The notes: generated from the letters alone by a model not told the origin. A DNA stretch of 64,000 bases from Bacillus sp. FJAT-49736 (GCF_018343615.1 NZ_JAGYPI010000001.1:434001-498000), one strand, 5' to 3'. Counted from the first letter of the stretch, positions 8,581-16,252 are shown. A program made the numbers and translations.

Positions 8581-8993
8581 TGTCTTATAATGCAAAAACT
8601 GATTGGAAATATGATGATACTCCGACAGAAGATGATTTTAATAGAATTGAAAAAGGCATTAAAGATACCACGGATACAGTTGTGTCGCATTTGGCGGATG
8701 ATGTTGTACACATTTCTCCTGATGAACGTACTAAGTGGAACGCAACAGAAATGAATCTTAATACATTAAGAAAAAGAAAAAGCGATAAAGACATATATGG
8801 GACCTATACCACCGTTGAATATATAAGACCAGATGGAACTTTATATGCCAAAAGTGTTTTAAGTGGTGGAACAAGTCCTCAATATACAACTAACACCATC
8901 ACATATTATAAACTCGATGGAAAAACTGTACTATCCACAGACACCATACCATTAACCTATGATTCTGATGGGGACTTGCAAAGTGAGGTGTAG
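8577..8993 (+). CDS. Phage tail fibre-associated protein
   Basis: The 138-residue protein begins MMSYNAKTDWKYDDTPTEDD and contains FNRIEKGIKDT and VHISPDERTKWNATE, a pattern common at the N-termini of Bacillus phage tail fibre or side-tail proteins (the VHITPEERxxWN-type segment). The C-terminal half resembles a repeat found in phage receptor-binding proteins (YTTNTITYYKLDGKTV). It probably attaches or carries the receptor-binding protein encoded next. The role is inference from motif and order. Confidence 0.7.
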   Translation: MMSYNAKTDWKYDDTPTEDDFNRIEKGIKDTTDTVVSHLADDVVHISPDERTKWNATEMNLNTLRKRKSDKDIYGTYTTVEYIRPDGTLYAKSVLSGGTSPQYTTNTITYYKLDGKTVLSTDTIPLTYDSDGDLQSEV

Positions 8994-8996
8994 AAC

Positions 8997-10526
8997 ATGA
9001 TAGATATTAGAGACCACGGAGGATCATTTGGTGGGAGCGGTTTAAAGCCAAAAGGCCTCGAAAAATTACTTATGGCAAAAAACGATATTAGTAAAGGCGA
9101 TTTTATTGGTTTAGTAATGAGCGATGATGTACCAATGATTCAACCATCATTTACAACAGTACAGGCTCCATATAGTTTCACCGGTTCTGATAATACGTCT
9201 CAGGATTATTCAACTAAATACAGCTTAACGTCAGACAAGGGTAATATGATAATGATAAGAGGTTCTGGTCGTACCTATGTTGTTCTTAAACCATATCTTG
9301 ATGATACTGGTAAACTTTCGGCTATAAAATCCGCATTTCCATTGTATGGTTATATTTATTCTGTTACAAAACTAAATGGAAACACATTCGCTATATTTCA
9401 TGCTAATACAGCACTCGATTCAACTGGTGTGACATTGAAATTAATTAGAATTGATGACGTAACGGGGGAACCTGTATTAATTTCTAATACAGTCCTTGGG
9501 TCTGAGAAGTACTATAAGGCATTTTATTATATTCCAATGTCTGATGACAATTTAAAAGGAGTGATTCTCCACGGCCGAGGAAAGTACGACATTGGCTACT
9601 CAGATAACGCCAGTGTTTATTTTGGAACATTGGAATTAAATAACGATTTCTCTGTAAAATCGGTCAGTATGCCTACTGATGCTGCTCACACAATAAAGAC
9701 GGGAACAAATCAAGCTTATGTTAGTTTTCAGGGTTTACGCTACAATGCGACGAACGATAGAATCTATGCAAGTTATCCATCAGTCATTGATTTTTATGTG
9801 GACTGGAATAACGGTAATCCAACTTTTACTATTGTAAGAGCAACTGGGTTAGCATCGAATTTAACACCTAATAATAAAGAAGTTGTTTTCCGTATTGATA
9901 AACAGAAATTAATAACTATTAATAACTATTTAGCCATTATCCAATGGGTATATGATGAGAATAACGCAGTTACAAGTACAGTCCTACAGTCTGGTAATTC
10001 ATCAACCACCAATAGTACATTCAATCAGAGGATAGACACTATAGATAGACTTTATTTATCAGGTAGGGGTGGAATGATTGATAGTCAGGTCAAAAATATA
10101 ATAAGACCTGCTGGAGGAAACGCATTTATATTAATAACTGGCGATGGTGGTAACTCCTCACCATCAATTGCAGCTTATGTAAATGCTATTTTCTTTAATG
10201 AAGATTTCTCTAAAGTCATTAACGTAGCTAGAACACCAACGAGAATAGCATCATTTAGTCAATATTTGGATAGTGGCTCCATGTATGTTGATATTGATGA
10301 CAAGCTAAGGGCAAAAGTAATTTGGGCAACGTATACCTATTACGAGGGCTCAGGTTCTTATAGATATAAATACTCTGCTATATTTGACTTAATTCTGGCC
10401 ATGAACGATAAAGTAAAAGTAACAAACAAAATGTCTGTTATTCATGGTGTTTCTACAGTCTATGCGAAAGAAGGACAAATGGTTAAATGTATAATTGGTG
10501 ATACAGCTATAATAGATTTCCTATAA
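8997..10526 (+). CDS. Probable phage tail fibre / receptor-binding protein
   Basis: The 509-residue protein has no domain I recognise. It is rich in Asn, Ser, Thr, Tyr and beta-type segments such as GKLSAIKSAFPLYGYIYSVT and AKVIWATYTYYEGSG, with a repeated blade-like texture compatible with a beta-propeller or fibre tip. It starts 3 bases after the previous stop and is the last large gene of the tail operon, where host-range proteins lie. Receptor binding is inferred from position and composition only. Confidence 0.6.
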   Translation: MIDIRDHGGSFGGSGLKPKGLEKLLMAKNDISKGDFIGLVMSDDVPMIQPSFTTVQAPYSFTGSDNTSQDYSTKYSLTSDKGNMIMIRGSGRTYVVLKPYLDDTGKLSAIKSAFPLYGYIYSVTKLNGNTFAIFHANTALDSTGVTLKLIRIDDVTGEPVLISNTVLGSEKYYKAFYYIPMSDDNLKGVILHGRGKYDIGYSDNASVYFGTLELNNDFSVKSVSMPTDAAHTIKTGTNQAYVSFQGLRYNATNDRIYASYPSVIDFYVDWNNGNPTFTIVRATGLASNLTPNNKEVVFRIDKQKLITINNYLAIIQWVYDENNAVTSTVLQSGNSSTTNSTFNQRIDTIDRLYLSGRGGMIDSQVKNIIRPAGGNAFILITGDGGNSSPSIAAYVNAIFFNEDFSKVINVARTPTRIASFSQYLDSGSMYVDIDDKLRAKVIWATYTYYEGSGSYRYKYSAIFDLILAMNDKVKVTNKMSVIHGVSTVYAKEGQMVKCIIGDTAIIDFL

Positions 10527-10539
10527 GGAGTTGGAGATA

Positions 10540-10929
10540 TTGTTTAAAATTATTTTAACTGAAGACAGGATGGTAATTGGTTGTTCTGATAATCTACAGT
10601 TTCTAAGTGATGGCATTGTTGCAACATCACCAACACAACGATATGCGAAAAGTGCATATTCTAATATTGTGGAAGTTGATACTCTACCAGCAGACTACGA
10701 AGATTATAAATACAATTATGTAGAGGGTGTTGGTTTTGTTAAGAATGAGGAATGGGTAGACACTGATGCACCGATTATAGATATAAAAGCTTTAAAAAGA
10801 GAAAATGAGCTACTTAAGAACTCATTGCTTGAACTTACTTCTTACATTGCTCAACAAGATGTAAGATTGGAAACTCAGGAACAAGCGATATTAGAATTAT
10901 CAACTTTAATCTCAGGAGGTATTGCTTAA
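10540..10929 (+). CDS. Phage protein with C-terminal coiled coil, XkdW-like position
   Basis: The 129-residue protein opens (TTG) FKIILTEDRMVIGCSDN and ends in a predicted coiled coil (about residues 85-125: KALKRENELLKNSLLELTSY). TTG 10540 is preferred over TTG 10531 because AAGGAG at 10525-10530 touches the earlier codon but lies 9 bases from the later one. Its stop overlaps the next start as TAATG. Proteins like this follow tail fibres in many Bacillus prophages; a fibre-chaperone role is possible but unproven. Confidence 0.65.
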   Translation: MFKIILTEDRMVIGCSDNLQFLSDGIVATSPTQRYAKSAYSNIVEVDTLPADYEDYKYNYVEGVGFVKNEEWVDTDAPIIDIKALKRENELLKNSLLELTSYIAQQDVRLETQEQAILELSTLISGGIA

Positions 10930-11072
10930 TGTTTAATGAAAACAGTGGATTAGTGGTTATTTGGGCGAGAAATGTGAGAGAAGGAAATTACAAAAGGGAG
11001 CAAGTTCCAAAACTATCAAACTTGCAAGAAATGGTTTATAAAGTGTTAGATTCTGAAACACCTGCAGCGTAA
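10929..11072 (+). CDS. Small phage protein (47 aa), XkdX position
   Basis: The 47-residue frame starts at ATG 10929, overlapping the preceding stop (TAATG), and reads MFNENSGLVVIWARNVREGN then YKREQVPKLSNLQEMVYKVL. The pattern WxxxVxxGxYxxEQVPxLxxLxxxV is typical of small proteins encoded after phage tail fibres in Firmicutes. Function is unknown. The stop codon lies inside the loop of a terminator-like hairpin (ACACC/GGTGT). Confidence 0.7.
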   Translation: MFNENSGLVVIWARNVREGNYKREQVPKLSNLQEMVYKVLDSETPAA

Positions 11073-11088
11073 GGTGTATTTTTTATGT
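11059..11088 (+). terminator. Terminator copy 1 of a threefold repeated unit
   Basis: ACACC pairs with GGTGT and is followed by ATTTTTTATGT. The 16-base string at 11073-11088 recurs exactly at 11980-11995 and 12548-12563. Confidence 0.6.
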
Positions 11089-11140
11089 CGTGTGCTGGTT
11101 AAGGATGATTAAGTATTTTATATGTGTTAAAAGTCAACAT

Positions 11141-11160
11141 TTATTCACATTTATTCACAC
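11141..11160. repeat. Tandem direct repeat upstream of the ycnI-like gene promoter
   Basis: TTATTCACAT is followed directly by TTATTCACAC. It ends 8 bases before the -35 element of the cargo-gene promoter, so it is a candidate regulator site. Function is inferred from position only. Confidence 0.4.
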
Positions 11161-11168
11161 ATATATAG

Positions 11169-11197
11169 TTGTTATATATATAGATTAACAATATTAT
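11169..11197 (+). promoter_or_regulatory. Sigma-A-like promoter of the ycnI-like cargo gene
   Basis: TTGTTA at 11169-11174 and TATTAT at 11192-11197 are separated by 17 bases in an AT-rich gap between phage genes. Confidence 0.55.
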
Positions 11198-11258
11198 TAA
11201 TGTGTAATTAATGCATTTTATATTTTGGAATTGTGAAAAAATGTGAAAGGGAGATGAA

Positions 11259-11897
11259 ATGATTATGAAAAAATTATTTAGAGTAGCTTTACCTTTAATT
11301 GCAAGTTTATTTTTGTTTTCTGGTATTGCAAGTGCTCACGTAACTGTAAAACCAAATGTATCTGCTCCAGGAGCATGGGAAACTTATACAATTAAAATAC
11401 CAGTTGAAAAAGAAATACCAACAACTAAAGTAACATTAAAAATTCCTAACGGTGTGGAATTAGAACAATATCAACCAGCAGTTGGATGGAAAGTAACAGC
11501 TAAAAAAGATTCTGCAGGGAAAGTCACAGATATTACATGGGAAGCAACAAGTGAGGGAATTTTGCCTGGCCAATTTCAACAGTTTAACTTCGTGGCTAAA
11601 AACCCAGATAAAGAAGGAAGCGCTGCATGGGATGCATACCAATACTATAAGGATGGATCTATTGTAGAGTGGACTGGAAATGAAAAATCACAAACCCCTC
11701 ACTCCATTACACAAATAGCAAGTGTTCAAGGCAATATGCCAGCAGCTACAGATAACCATAGTCATGACCAAGCTACTACTGATAAAGCAACATCCGAGTC
11801 AGATGAAACAAATAACACACCATTGATTTTATCAATAGTTGCTGCTGTGTTATCAATCACTGCATTGATTATTGCAATAACAAAAAAGAAAAAATAA
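11259..11897 (+). CDS. ycnI: YcnI-like (DUF1775) exported copper-binding protein, prophage cargo
   Basis: The 212-residue protein has a signal peptide (about residues 1-26, ending SGIASA) so that the mature chain begins with His27 in HVTVKPNVSAPGAW, the conserved start of YcnI proteins. Family knowledge: B. subtilis YcnI binds Cu(II) through a mononuclear site using the N-terminal His and a Trp; here Trp138 lies in IVEWTG. A His/Asp-rich linker (DNHSHDQ) precedes a C-terminal membrane anchor (about 188-207) and KKKK tail, so it should sit outside the membrane. It has its own promoter and terminator inside the phage late region. ATG 11259 or 11265 could start it; AAGGGAG lies before both. Confidence 0.85.
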   Translation: MIMKKLFRVALPLIASLFLFSGIASAHVTVKPNVSAPGAWETYTIKIPVEKEIPTTKVTLKIPNGVELEQYQPAVGWKVTAKKDSAGKVTDITWEATSEGILPGQFQQFNFVAKNPDKEGSAAWDAYQYYKDGSIVEWTGNEKSQTPHSITQIASVQGNMPAATDNHSHDQATTDKATSESDETNNTPLILSIVAAVLSITALIIAITKKKK

Positions 11898-11907
11898 GAG
11901 TAAATAA

Positions 11908-11937
11908 AGTCAGCTTTTAAGAGCTGGCTTTTTGTTT
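11908..11937 (+). terminator. Terminator after the ycnI-like gene
   Basis: GTCAGCTTTTAAGAGCTGGC folds into a hairpin and is followed by TTTTTGTTTT. Confidence 0.7.
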
Positions 11938-11962
11938 TACAGTTGGAAGATTATGCGGCTCA

Positions 11963-11995
11963 AACACCACTAAAAAATAGGTGTATTTTTTATGT
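11963..11995 (+). terminator. Terminator copy 2 of the repeated unit
   Basis: ACACC, an A-rich loop, then GGTGTATTTTTTATGT. The second half is identical over 16 bases to copies at 11073 and 12548. Confidence 0.6.
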
Positions 11996-12071
11996 TTTAA
12001 TTTATATTGTTTAAATATTTTTGGTTAATTTGGAGAATAATATCAATTAGATTACACGGAGGAAATCGTTC

Positions 12072-12524
12072 ATGTGGATTTTAATTTATATTATTTTTAT
12101 TATAGCCGATATAGCTGTTTTCTTAGTTCCGAAAAAATTAAGTAAAAGTGAATTTTATACTACATCAATTTTTGCAGTATTATTTGGAATTTCTGTTGAT
12201 GAGGTTCTGGATTTACATTTGAATTTGTATGGATATTTTAAACACGGATTCCAATGGCAAGGGTTTATTGGATCTTTTTTATATTTTATACCTACTAGTT
12301 TTTTCTTTCTTAATTTCTTCCCTGAAAAAAAGAGTTGGAAATACAAAGTACTTTATTTTTTAGTATGGGTTATTTTTTCTTTATGTTTTGAATGGTGTTG
12401 TTTACAAACATCTTTTCTATATTACAATGGATGGAAATTATTATATTCCGCATTAGTGTATCCAATAATATTTCTATGTTTAATTGGTAATCTAAAATTA
12501 TTTAGGAAATTAAATAAGAAGTAA
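12072..12524 (+). CDS. CBO0543-family membrane protein, prophage cargo
   Basis: The 150-residue protein is almost entirely hydrophobic, with about four or five membrane segments (MWILIYIIFIIADIAVFLVP, then near residues 32-50, 70-90, 96-115 and 124-142). The layout and the aromatic pattern, including DEVLDLHLNLYGYF, fit the small CBO0543 family of Firmicutes, function unknown. A related protein is encoded at 63256-63726. CACGGAGGAAATCGTTC precedes the ATG. It lies between terminator copies 2 and 3 and is not a structural phage gene, so it is likely cargo. Confidence 0.65.
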   Translation: MWILIYIIFIIADIAVFLVPKKLSKSEFYTTSIFAVLFGISVDEVLDLHLNLYGYFKHGFQWQGFIGSFLYFIPTSFFFLNFFPEKKSWKYKVLYFLVWVIFSLCFEWCCLQTSFLYYNGWKLLYSALVYPIIFLCLIGNLKLFRKLNKK

Positions 12525-12563
12525 TACACCTTTTGTATAGTAAGCAAGGTGTATTTTTTATGT
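12525..12563 (+). terminator. Terminator copy 3 of the repeated unit
   Basis: ACACC, loop, GGTGTATTTTTTATGT at 12548-12563. It matches copies 1 and 2 exactly over the 16-base second half. Confidence 0.6.
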
Positions 12564-12579
12564 CTTCATGACTTAAGTT

Positions 12580-12607
12580 GCCACGTTCCGAGCGTGGCTA
12601 TTTTTAT
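12580..12607 (+). terminator. Second terminator ahead of the lysis genes
   Basis: GCCACG-TTCCGAG-CGTGGC followed by TATTTTTAT. It is a strong GC-rich hairpin, just upstream of the holin region. Confidence 0.7.
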
Positions 12608-12625
12608 GCAAAATGGGGTGTTGGG

Positions 12626-12922
12626 TTGAATGCTCAAGTTGTGACAATAGTGGGGCTTATATGCACAGTTATAGGCTTAATTATTGGTCTTTTTACGTTT
12701 AATAGAAACAGAGATAAAGATGTAAGAAGCGATGCATCAGAATCGGCAGTGATTCGTACGAAATTAGACAATATCAGTTCCGGGATAGATTCTATCAGGA
12801 TTGATATTAAAGCAAATGAAAGGCGCGTATCTGAACTATCAGAACGGGTTATTCGTGTGGAAGAATCAGCAAAGTCTGCTCACAAAAGAATTGATTTTAT
12901 TGAAAATAAGGGAGAGATGTAG
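12626..12922 (+). CDS. Membrane-anchored coiled-coil protein of the lysis cassette
   Basis: From TTG 12626 the 98-residue product has an N-terminal membrane helix (VVTIVGLICTVIGLIIGLF) and a long charged coiled coil (about residues 35-95, with ESAVIRTKLDNISSGIDSIR). An in-frame ATG at 12578 would run through a terminator stem, so the TTG, 5 bases after GGGGTG, is preferred. Proteins of this type lie directly before holins in many Firmicutes phages and resemble the XhlA hemolysin-type helper in size and organisation, although XhlA has its helix at the other end. Function is inferred from location. Confidence 0.65.
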   Translation: MNAQVVTIVGLICTVIGLIIGLFTFNRNRDKDVRSDASESAVIRTKLDNISSGIDSIRIDIKANERRVSELSERVIRVEESAKSAHKRIDFIENKGEM

Positions 12923-12923
12923 A

Positions 12924-13211
12924 ATGTTTGAAATTTATGATGTAGCTATTATTCCTTTGATTTTGGCAATTGTGGAGTTATTTAAAAGAGCAGGAATTCC
13001 AGACAGATTTTCACCGTTTATTGCAGTTATTTTCGGGATTACTATAGGTGTACTTTACCTGGATACAAACCTAAAACAATGCATTATTGTTGGTCTGATG
13101 ATGGGGCTTTCAGCTACTGGACTTTATAGTGGAACAAAGAATGTTGCGCAAATCGTTATTAATAAGCCGCAGGCAATTCAAACAAGTCAAAATAATAAAG
13201 GAGATGAATAA
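12924..13211 (+). CDS. Phage holin
   Basis: The 95-residue protein begins MFEIYDVAIIPLILAIVELF and has two or three membrane segments (about 7-25, 33-50 and 55-73), then a polar tail with many Gln, Asn and Lys. This fits small Bacillus phage holins that open the membrane for the endolysin. ATG 12924 is preceded by AAGGGAGAG. It begins one base after the preceding stop and ends two bases before the endolysin start, forming a compact lysis cassette. Confidence 0.75.
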   Translation: MFEIYDVAIIPLILAIVELFKRAGIPDRFSPFIAVIFGITIGVLYLDTNLKQCIIVGLMMGLSATGLYSGTKNVAQIVINKPQAIQTSQNNKGDE

Positions 13212-13213
13212 TC

Positions 13214-13933
13214 ATGTCTTTCATATCTGAAATTGCTCCACATGCTCAACGTATTCATAAAGAATATGGTGTCTTAGCATCCTTGGTTATTGCTCAAGCA
13301 ATATTAGAAAGCAACTGGGGGAAAAGTGGACTAGCTCAAAAAGGCAAGAATCTTTTCGGCATTAAAGGTTCTTATAATGGTCAATCAGTTACCATGCAAA
13401 CCACTGAATATAAAAACGGCCAACCTTATAAAGTGAATGCAGCATTCCGTAAATATCCTTCCTGGTATGAATCATTATGTGATCTTGCTAATTTATTTAA
13501 AAACGGAGTTAGTTGGGACCGAAATAAATATAAAAATATAATTGGTGAGACTGATTACAAGAAAGCAGCTAAATACGTTCAATCCGATGGATATGCTACG
13601 GATCCCAAGTATGCTGAAAAACTTATATCAGCCATTGAATCAAATGATTTAACACAGTACGACAATGGATTCATAGTAGCTGCTTCAAAACCTTCAAGTC
13701 AGCAAAAAGGTAAAACGATTAATGGTATTAAAGTATTAGGGCAAATACAAATTGTAAATGTGAAAAACGCAGCCTATATTTGCGATAAACCATCAAGTAC
13801 AAATTCCAAAAATCTTGATACAGCAAAGAAGGGTAGCATCTGGCCGATAGCTGGTAGTATTCCTGGATGGTATGAAATTATCTACAATGGCCGTCGTGCA
13901 TATGTGAATCAAAAATATGCTAAGCGAGTATAA
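13214..13933 (+). CDS. Endolysin: GH73 glucosaminidase domain with SH3-like cell-wall domain
   Basis: The 239-residue protein has a GH73 domain at about residues 1-150 with the catalytic Glu32 in AILESNWGKSG, plus NLFGIKGSYNG and AAFRKYPSWYESL. The C-terminal part (about 165-239) has a bacterial SH3-like texture ending WYEIIYNGRRAYVNQKYAKR. It should cut N-acetylglucosaminidic bonds of peptidoglycan after holin action. There is no signal peptide, as expected for a holin-dependent lysin. It ends the rightward late operon just before a bidirectional terminator. Confidence 0.9.
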   Translation: MSFISEIAPHAQRIHKEYGVLASLVIAQAILESNWGKSGLAQKGKNLFGIKGSYNGQSVTMQTTEYKNGQPYKVNAAFRKYPSWYESLCDLANLFKNGVSWDRNKYKNIIGETDYKKAAKYVQSDGYATDPKYAEKLISAIESNDLTQYDNGFIVAASKPSSQQKGKTINGIKVLGQIQIVNVKNAAYICDKPSSTNSKNLDTAKKGSIWPIAGSIPGWYEIIYNGRRAYVNQKYAKRV

Positions 13934-13960
13934 TACAATTACACCTTAATAATCACATCA

Positions 13961-13990
13961 AAAGCCCTTCTCAATTGAGAAGGGCTTAAA
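13961..13990. terminator. Bidirectional terminator between endolysin and antitoxin
   Basis: AAGCCCTTCTC / GAGAAGGGCTT forms a perfect 11-bp stem with an AATT loop, with A and T tracts on both sides. It lies between convergent genes. Confidence 0.85.
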
Positions 13991-13991
13991 A

Positions 13992-15005
13992 TTAATCCAG
14001 TTTCAGTGTATCAGCATAATCATATATGATAATTTCTCTGTCTTCTGTATTTTTCCATCCATCTTCTTCATGAGAAAACTCGCTAATTGCAACAGAGCCA
14101 TAATGTTTAAATTTCTCACTCACTAAATTAAGTATTTCAATCTCGTTATCATTAAATAAAGAATCATCAAACTCATGAAGTGCCTGAATATTTATCAATG
14201 TGTAATCATTAATAAATTCGTATTCAATATCTATTAGATCATTTTTTTCGATACTCGATAATAATAAATCATGATCCATAGGAACAGGTCCGTAAGGAAG
14301 TCTTGTATAAGGTATCCCACTTATTGAAAGTAAGTTCCTTTTATAGTTAAGAAAATCTGAATAGAAGAGCAGCTTCATTAGTTTTGTTTTTTGAACCCCA
14401 TTTTTAGCGAAAAATAATATCATGTTTATTAATTTGTTAAGATTAAAGGAACTGAAACCCGATTCTAAAGACTTCTCATACAGTTTGTAGTTTATTTGTA
14501 GCGCCTCAAAAAGTCCTTTTTCTACTTTTGCTTGATCATTATTCTTAAGCTTTTCATTTATTTTTGTTTGTTCTTTATCAGTGAATTTATGCTTGTTTAA
14601 ATTATAAAATTCATCTATTGATTCAGGATGTTCTTTAAGACGCTTAAGAACAAGCATATGAGAAGAATCAGGTATGTATTTTCCAGTTTCATACCTCGCT
14701 ATAGTAGATTTACTCCACCCCAAGATACGAGAGAATAAGTCCATAGAAAGTCCATATTGATTACGAACTGATTTAATATCCTCTAGCGAGAGACCAGTCC
14801 GTTCTTGATATAATAAAGAGAGCGTTTTCATTGTCTCTGCATCCAACAATTCATCATAAAGATCTTCTCCACAGTCACACTGAAGAACACGTTCAACTAT
14901 TTCAAACGTCTCACCTTTAAAAGTATAAGTTGCTTTTCGCTCGATAACATGGGCCTCAACATCTTTTTGGCATTGGTTACAATATTTTAGTTTTTGTTCT
15001 GCCAT
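13992..15005 (-). CDS. Antitoxin: MqsA-type zinc finger + HTH fused to Panacea (DUF4065) domain
   Basis: The 337-residue protein has an N-terminal zinc finger with Cys9, Cys12, Cys43 and Cys45 (KYCNQCQKD and QCDCGEDLY), as in MqsA/YgiT antitoxins. An XRE-type helix-turn-helix follows at about 72-125 (LGWSKSTIARYETGKYIPD). The C-terminal part (about 195-330, with KTKLMKLLFYSDFLNYKR and PYGPVPMDHDLL) matches the Panacea/SocA-like domain found in many antitoxins. The first in-frame ATG (15020) overlaps GGAGGG, which is the binding site for ATG 15005. It lies downstream of the probable toxin, in the mqsR-mqsA order, and probably represses the pair. Confidence 0.85.
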   Translation of the reverse strand: MAEQKLKYCNQCQKDVEAHVIERKATYTFKGETFEIVERVLQCDCGEDLYDELLDAETMKTLSLLYQERTGLSLEDIKSVRNQYGLSMDLFSRILGWSKSTIARYETGKYIPDSSHMLVLKRLKEHPESIDEFYNLNKHKFTDKEQTKINEKLKNNDQAKVEKGLFEALQINYKLYEKSLESGFSSFNLNKLINMILFFAKNGVQKTKLMKLLFYSDFLNYKRNLLSISGIPYTRLPYGPVPMDHDLLLSSIEKNDLIDIEYEFINDYTLINIQALHEFDDSLFNDNEIEILNLVSEKFKHYGSVAISEFSHEEDGWKNTEDREIIIYDYADTLKLD

Positions 15006-15084
15006 GATAATGCCCTCCATTGTTTATTTTCCCCCATTTTATTATTGATAATATATTTTTAATAAATATAAATTGATGAATCTT

Positions 15085-15432
15085 TTACCAATCACTGTGA
15101 AAGGATAAACATACACAACCGCGGTGATCGATTTTCAATTTTATATAAGTCAAAATATCATTAACTTCTTTTTTGAAAATCCAAATAACTTTTCCATCGC
15201 CTGGTCGATCAACATCAATACACGGTCCATCAACATAATGATGTGGAGTTAATGTTAGAGTTTCTTCCCACATTTGTTCAGGATTGATTAAACCGAGTTC
15301 TAACAATGCTTCAATCCATCTTACTTTCCTACCAGATGGATGATCGTATGTCCTTTTGATGAAATCCCTCTTCCCAGTAGAGATGAGTTGTTTAGCTTCA
15401 CGGAGAAAGGCTTTAGCATGTATATTTGTCAA
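15085..15432 (-). CDS. MqsR-like toxin of a type II toxin-antitoxin pair
   Basis: The 115-residue protein includes HAKAFLREAKQLISTGKRDF, LELGLINPEQMWEETLTLTP, HHYVDGPCIDVDRPG, VIWIFKKEV and YIKLKI...VCLSFH. This is the layout of MqsR-family ribonucleases (N-terminal K-LI--G helix, then TL-P-DY--GP and a C-terminal YIKL...LSFH strand pair). The start is TTG 15432, with GGAG 8 bases upstream. It is transcribed before the antitoxin with a 79-base gap. RNase activity is family knowledge, not shown by the sequence. Confidence 0.78.
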   Translation of the reverse strand: MTNIHAKAFLREAKQLISTGKRDFIKRTYDHPSGRKVRWIEALLELGLINPEQMWEETLTLTPHHYVDGPCIDVDRPGDGKVIWIFKKEVNDILTYIKLKIDHRGCVCLSFHSDW

Positions 15433-15492
15433 AAGTAAACTCCATTAAATGCAAATTTATCATCCCCGGTAAACATAGTATATACAAAAACA

Positions 15493-15506
15493 GTACCAAT
15501 TGATAC
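15493..15506. promoter_or_regulatory. Candidate operator palindrome upstream of the toxin gene
   Basis: GTACCAATTGATAC is a near-perfect 14-bp palindrome (one mismatched pair) about 60 bases before the toxin start, overlapping the probable promoter with TATACT on the minus strand. Autoregulation by the antitoxin is inferred. Confidence 0.45.
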
Positions 15507-15520
15507 CGAAAAGTGTTCGA

Positions 15521-15548
15521 TTCGACAAAACATGTTATATTTCGACAA
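15521..15548. repeat. Direct repeat TTCGACAA, 20-bp spacing
   Basis: TTCGACAA occurs at 15521-15528 and 15541-15548, two helical turns apart, with another TTCGA at 15516. This is typical of tandem regulator sites, but no regulator is assigned. Confidence 0.35.
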
Positions 15549-15646
15549 TTATTGACAAACCATTTATTAAGGGGTAACAAAGGAGGACATACTAAAATTA
15601 TAAATATAAAATCGATTTTTTGTAACATATTTTTACAATATAAGCA

Positions 15647-15872
15647 TTATTTTATATACTTCTCTTGTCTCCAATTAAACAAATCAAAAGTATCTTCAAT
15701 TTCCTTCACTAACTCCGTTATATTGCAGTCTCCATTATAAATCACTTTTTCAATCTCTAGAGCGAGGCAGAGCATTTCCATACTCGCCTCATAGATACGT
15801 GCGTAAGCCCACTTAGCAGCTTCTCTGTCCGGGTCAATCCCTAAAATACTTCACATGTGGATTGGCAAACAT
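15647..15872 (-). pseudogene. Frameshifted small phage gene
   Basis: A ribosome binding site (GTGGAG) precedes TTG/ATG near 15872. The first frame reads MFANPHVKYFRD and stops at 15834. A -1 change near 15840 restores a frame reading GIDPDREAAKWAYARIYEAS, continuing to ...WRQEKYIK and stop at 15647. Joined, they make a sensible protein of about 74 residues. A one-base deletion is the simplest explanation. I do not recognise the family; the sequence error alternative cannot be excluded. Confidence 0.5.
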
Positions 15873-15907
15873 CAATATGTCAGCTCCACTTTTCTCTTAC
15901 ATGAATT

Positions 15908-16252
15908 TCAGTATGAATTTGCATCATCTTTACTCCGTTCGTACTGTTCTTTACGATTATTAATCCTTGTATTGTATACATTCAAAATTAATACATATAA
16001 AATAATACTTCCAATTGATGTAATCCAAAGTCCATTGTCTTCTAAAGATAAATATCCATCATTAACTAAACCATGGATGAAAATCATAAAAAATGTTGGT
16101 ACTAATGCCATAATACATAGAGCCCATACAAGAACTAATGCCTTAAACCAAAATGGATTTACCTTTTTATAATAACTTATTTCTGCTTCTTTTGTTGGTA
16201 TGTAATAAATACCGAATATAAAGAAAATTAATCCTATGATGATCCATATCAT
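15908..16252 (-). CDS. Small membrane protein of unknown function
   Basis: The 114-residue protein has about three membrane segments: MIWIIIGLIFFIFGIYYI at the N-terminus, one near residues 38-60 and one near 75-92, then a charged tail RINNRKEQYERSKDD. Its ATG overlaps the stop of the preceding 39-residue gene (ATGA), so the two are probably translationally coupled. No family is recognised. It lies in the leftward part of the prophage's right end. Confidence 0.6.
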   Translation of the reverse strand: MIWIIIGLIFFIFGIYYIPTKEAEISYYKKVNPFWFKALVLVWALCIMALVPTFFMIFIHGLVNDGYLSLEDNGLWITSIGSIILYVLILNVYNTRINNRKEQYERSKDDANSY

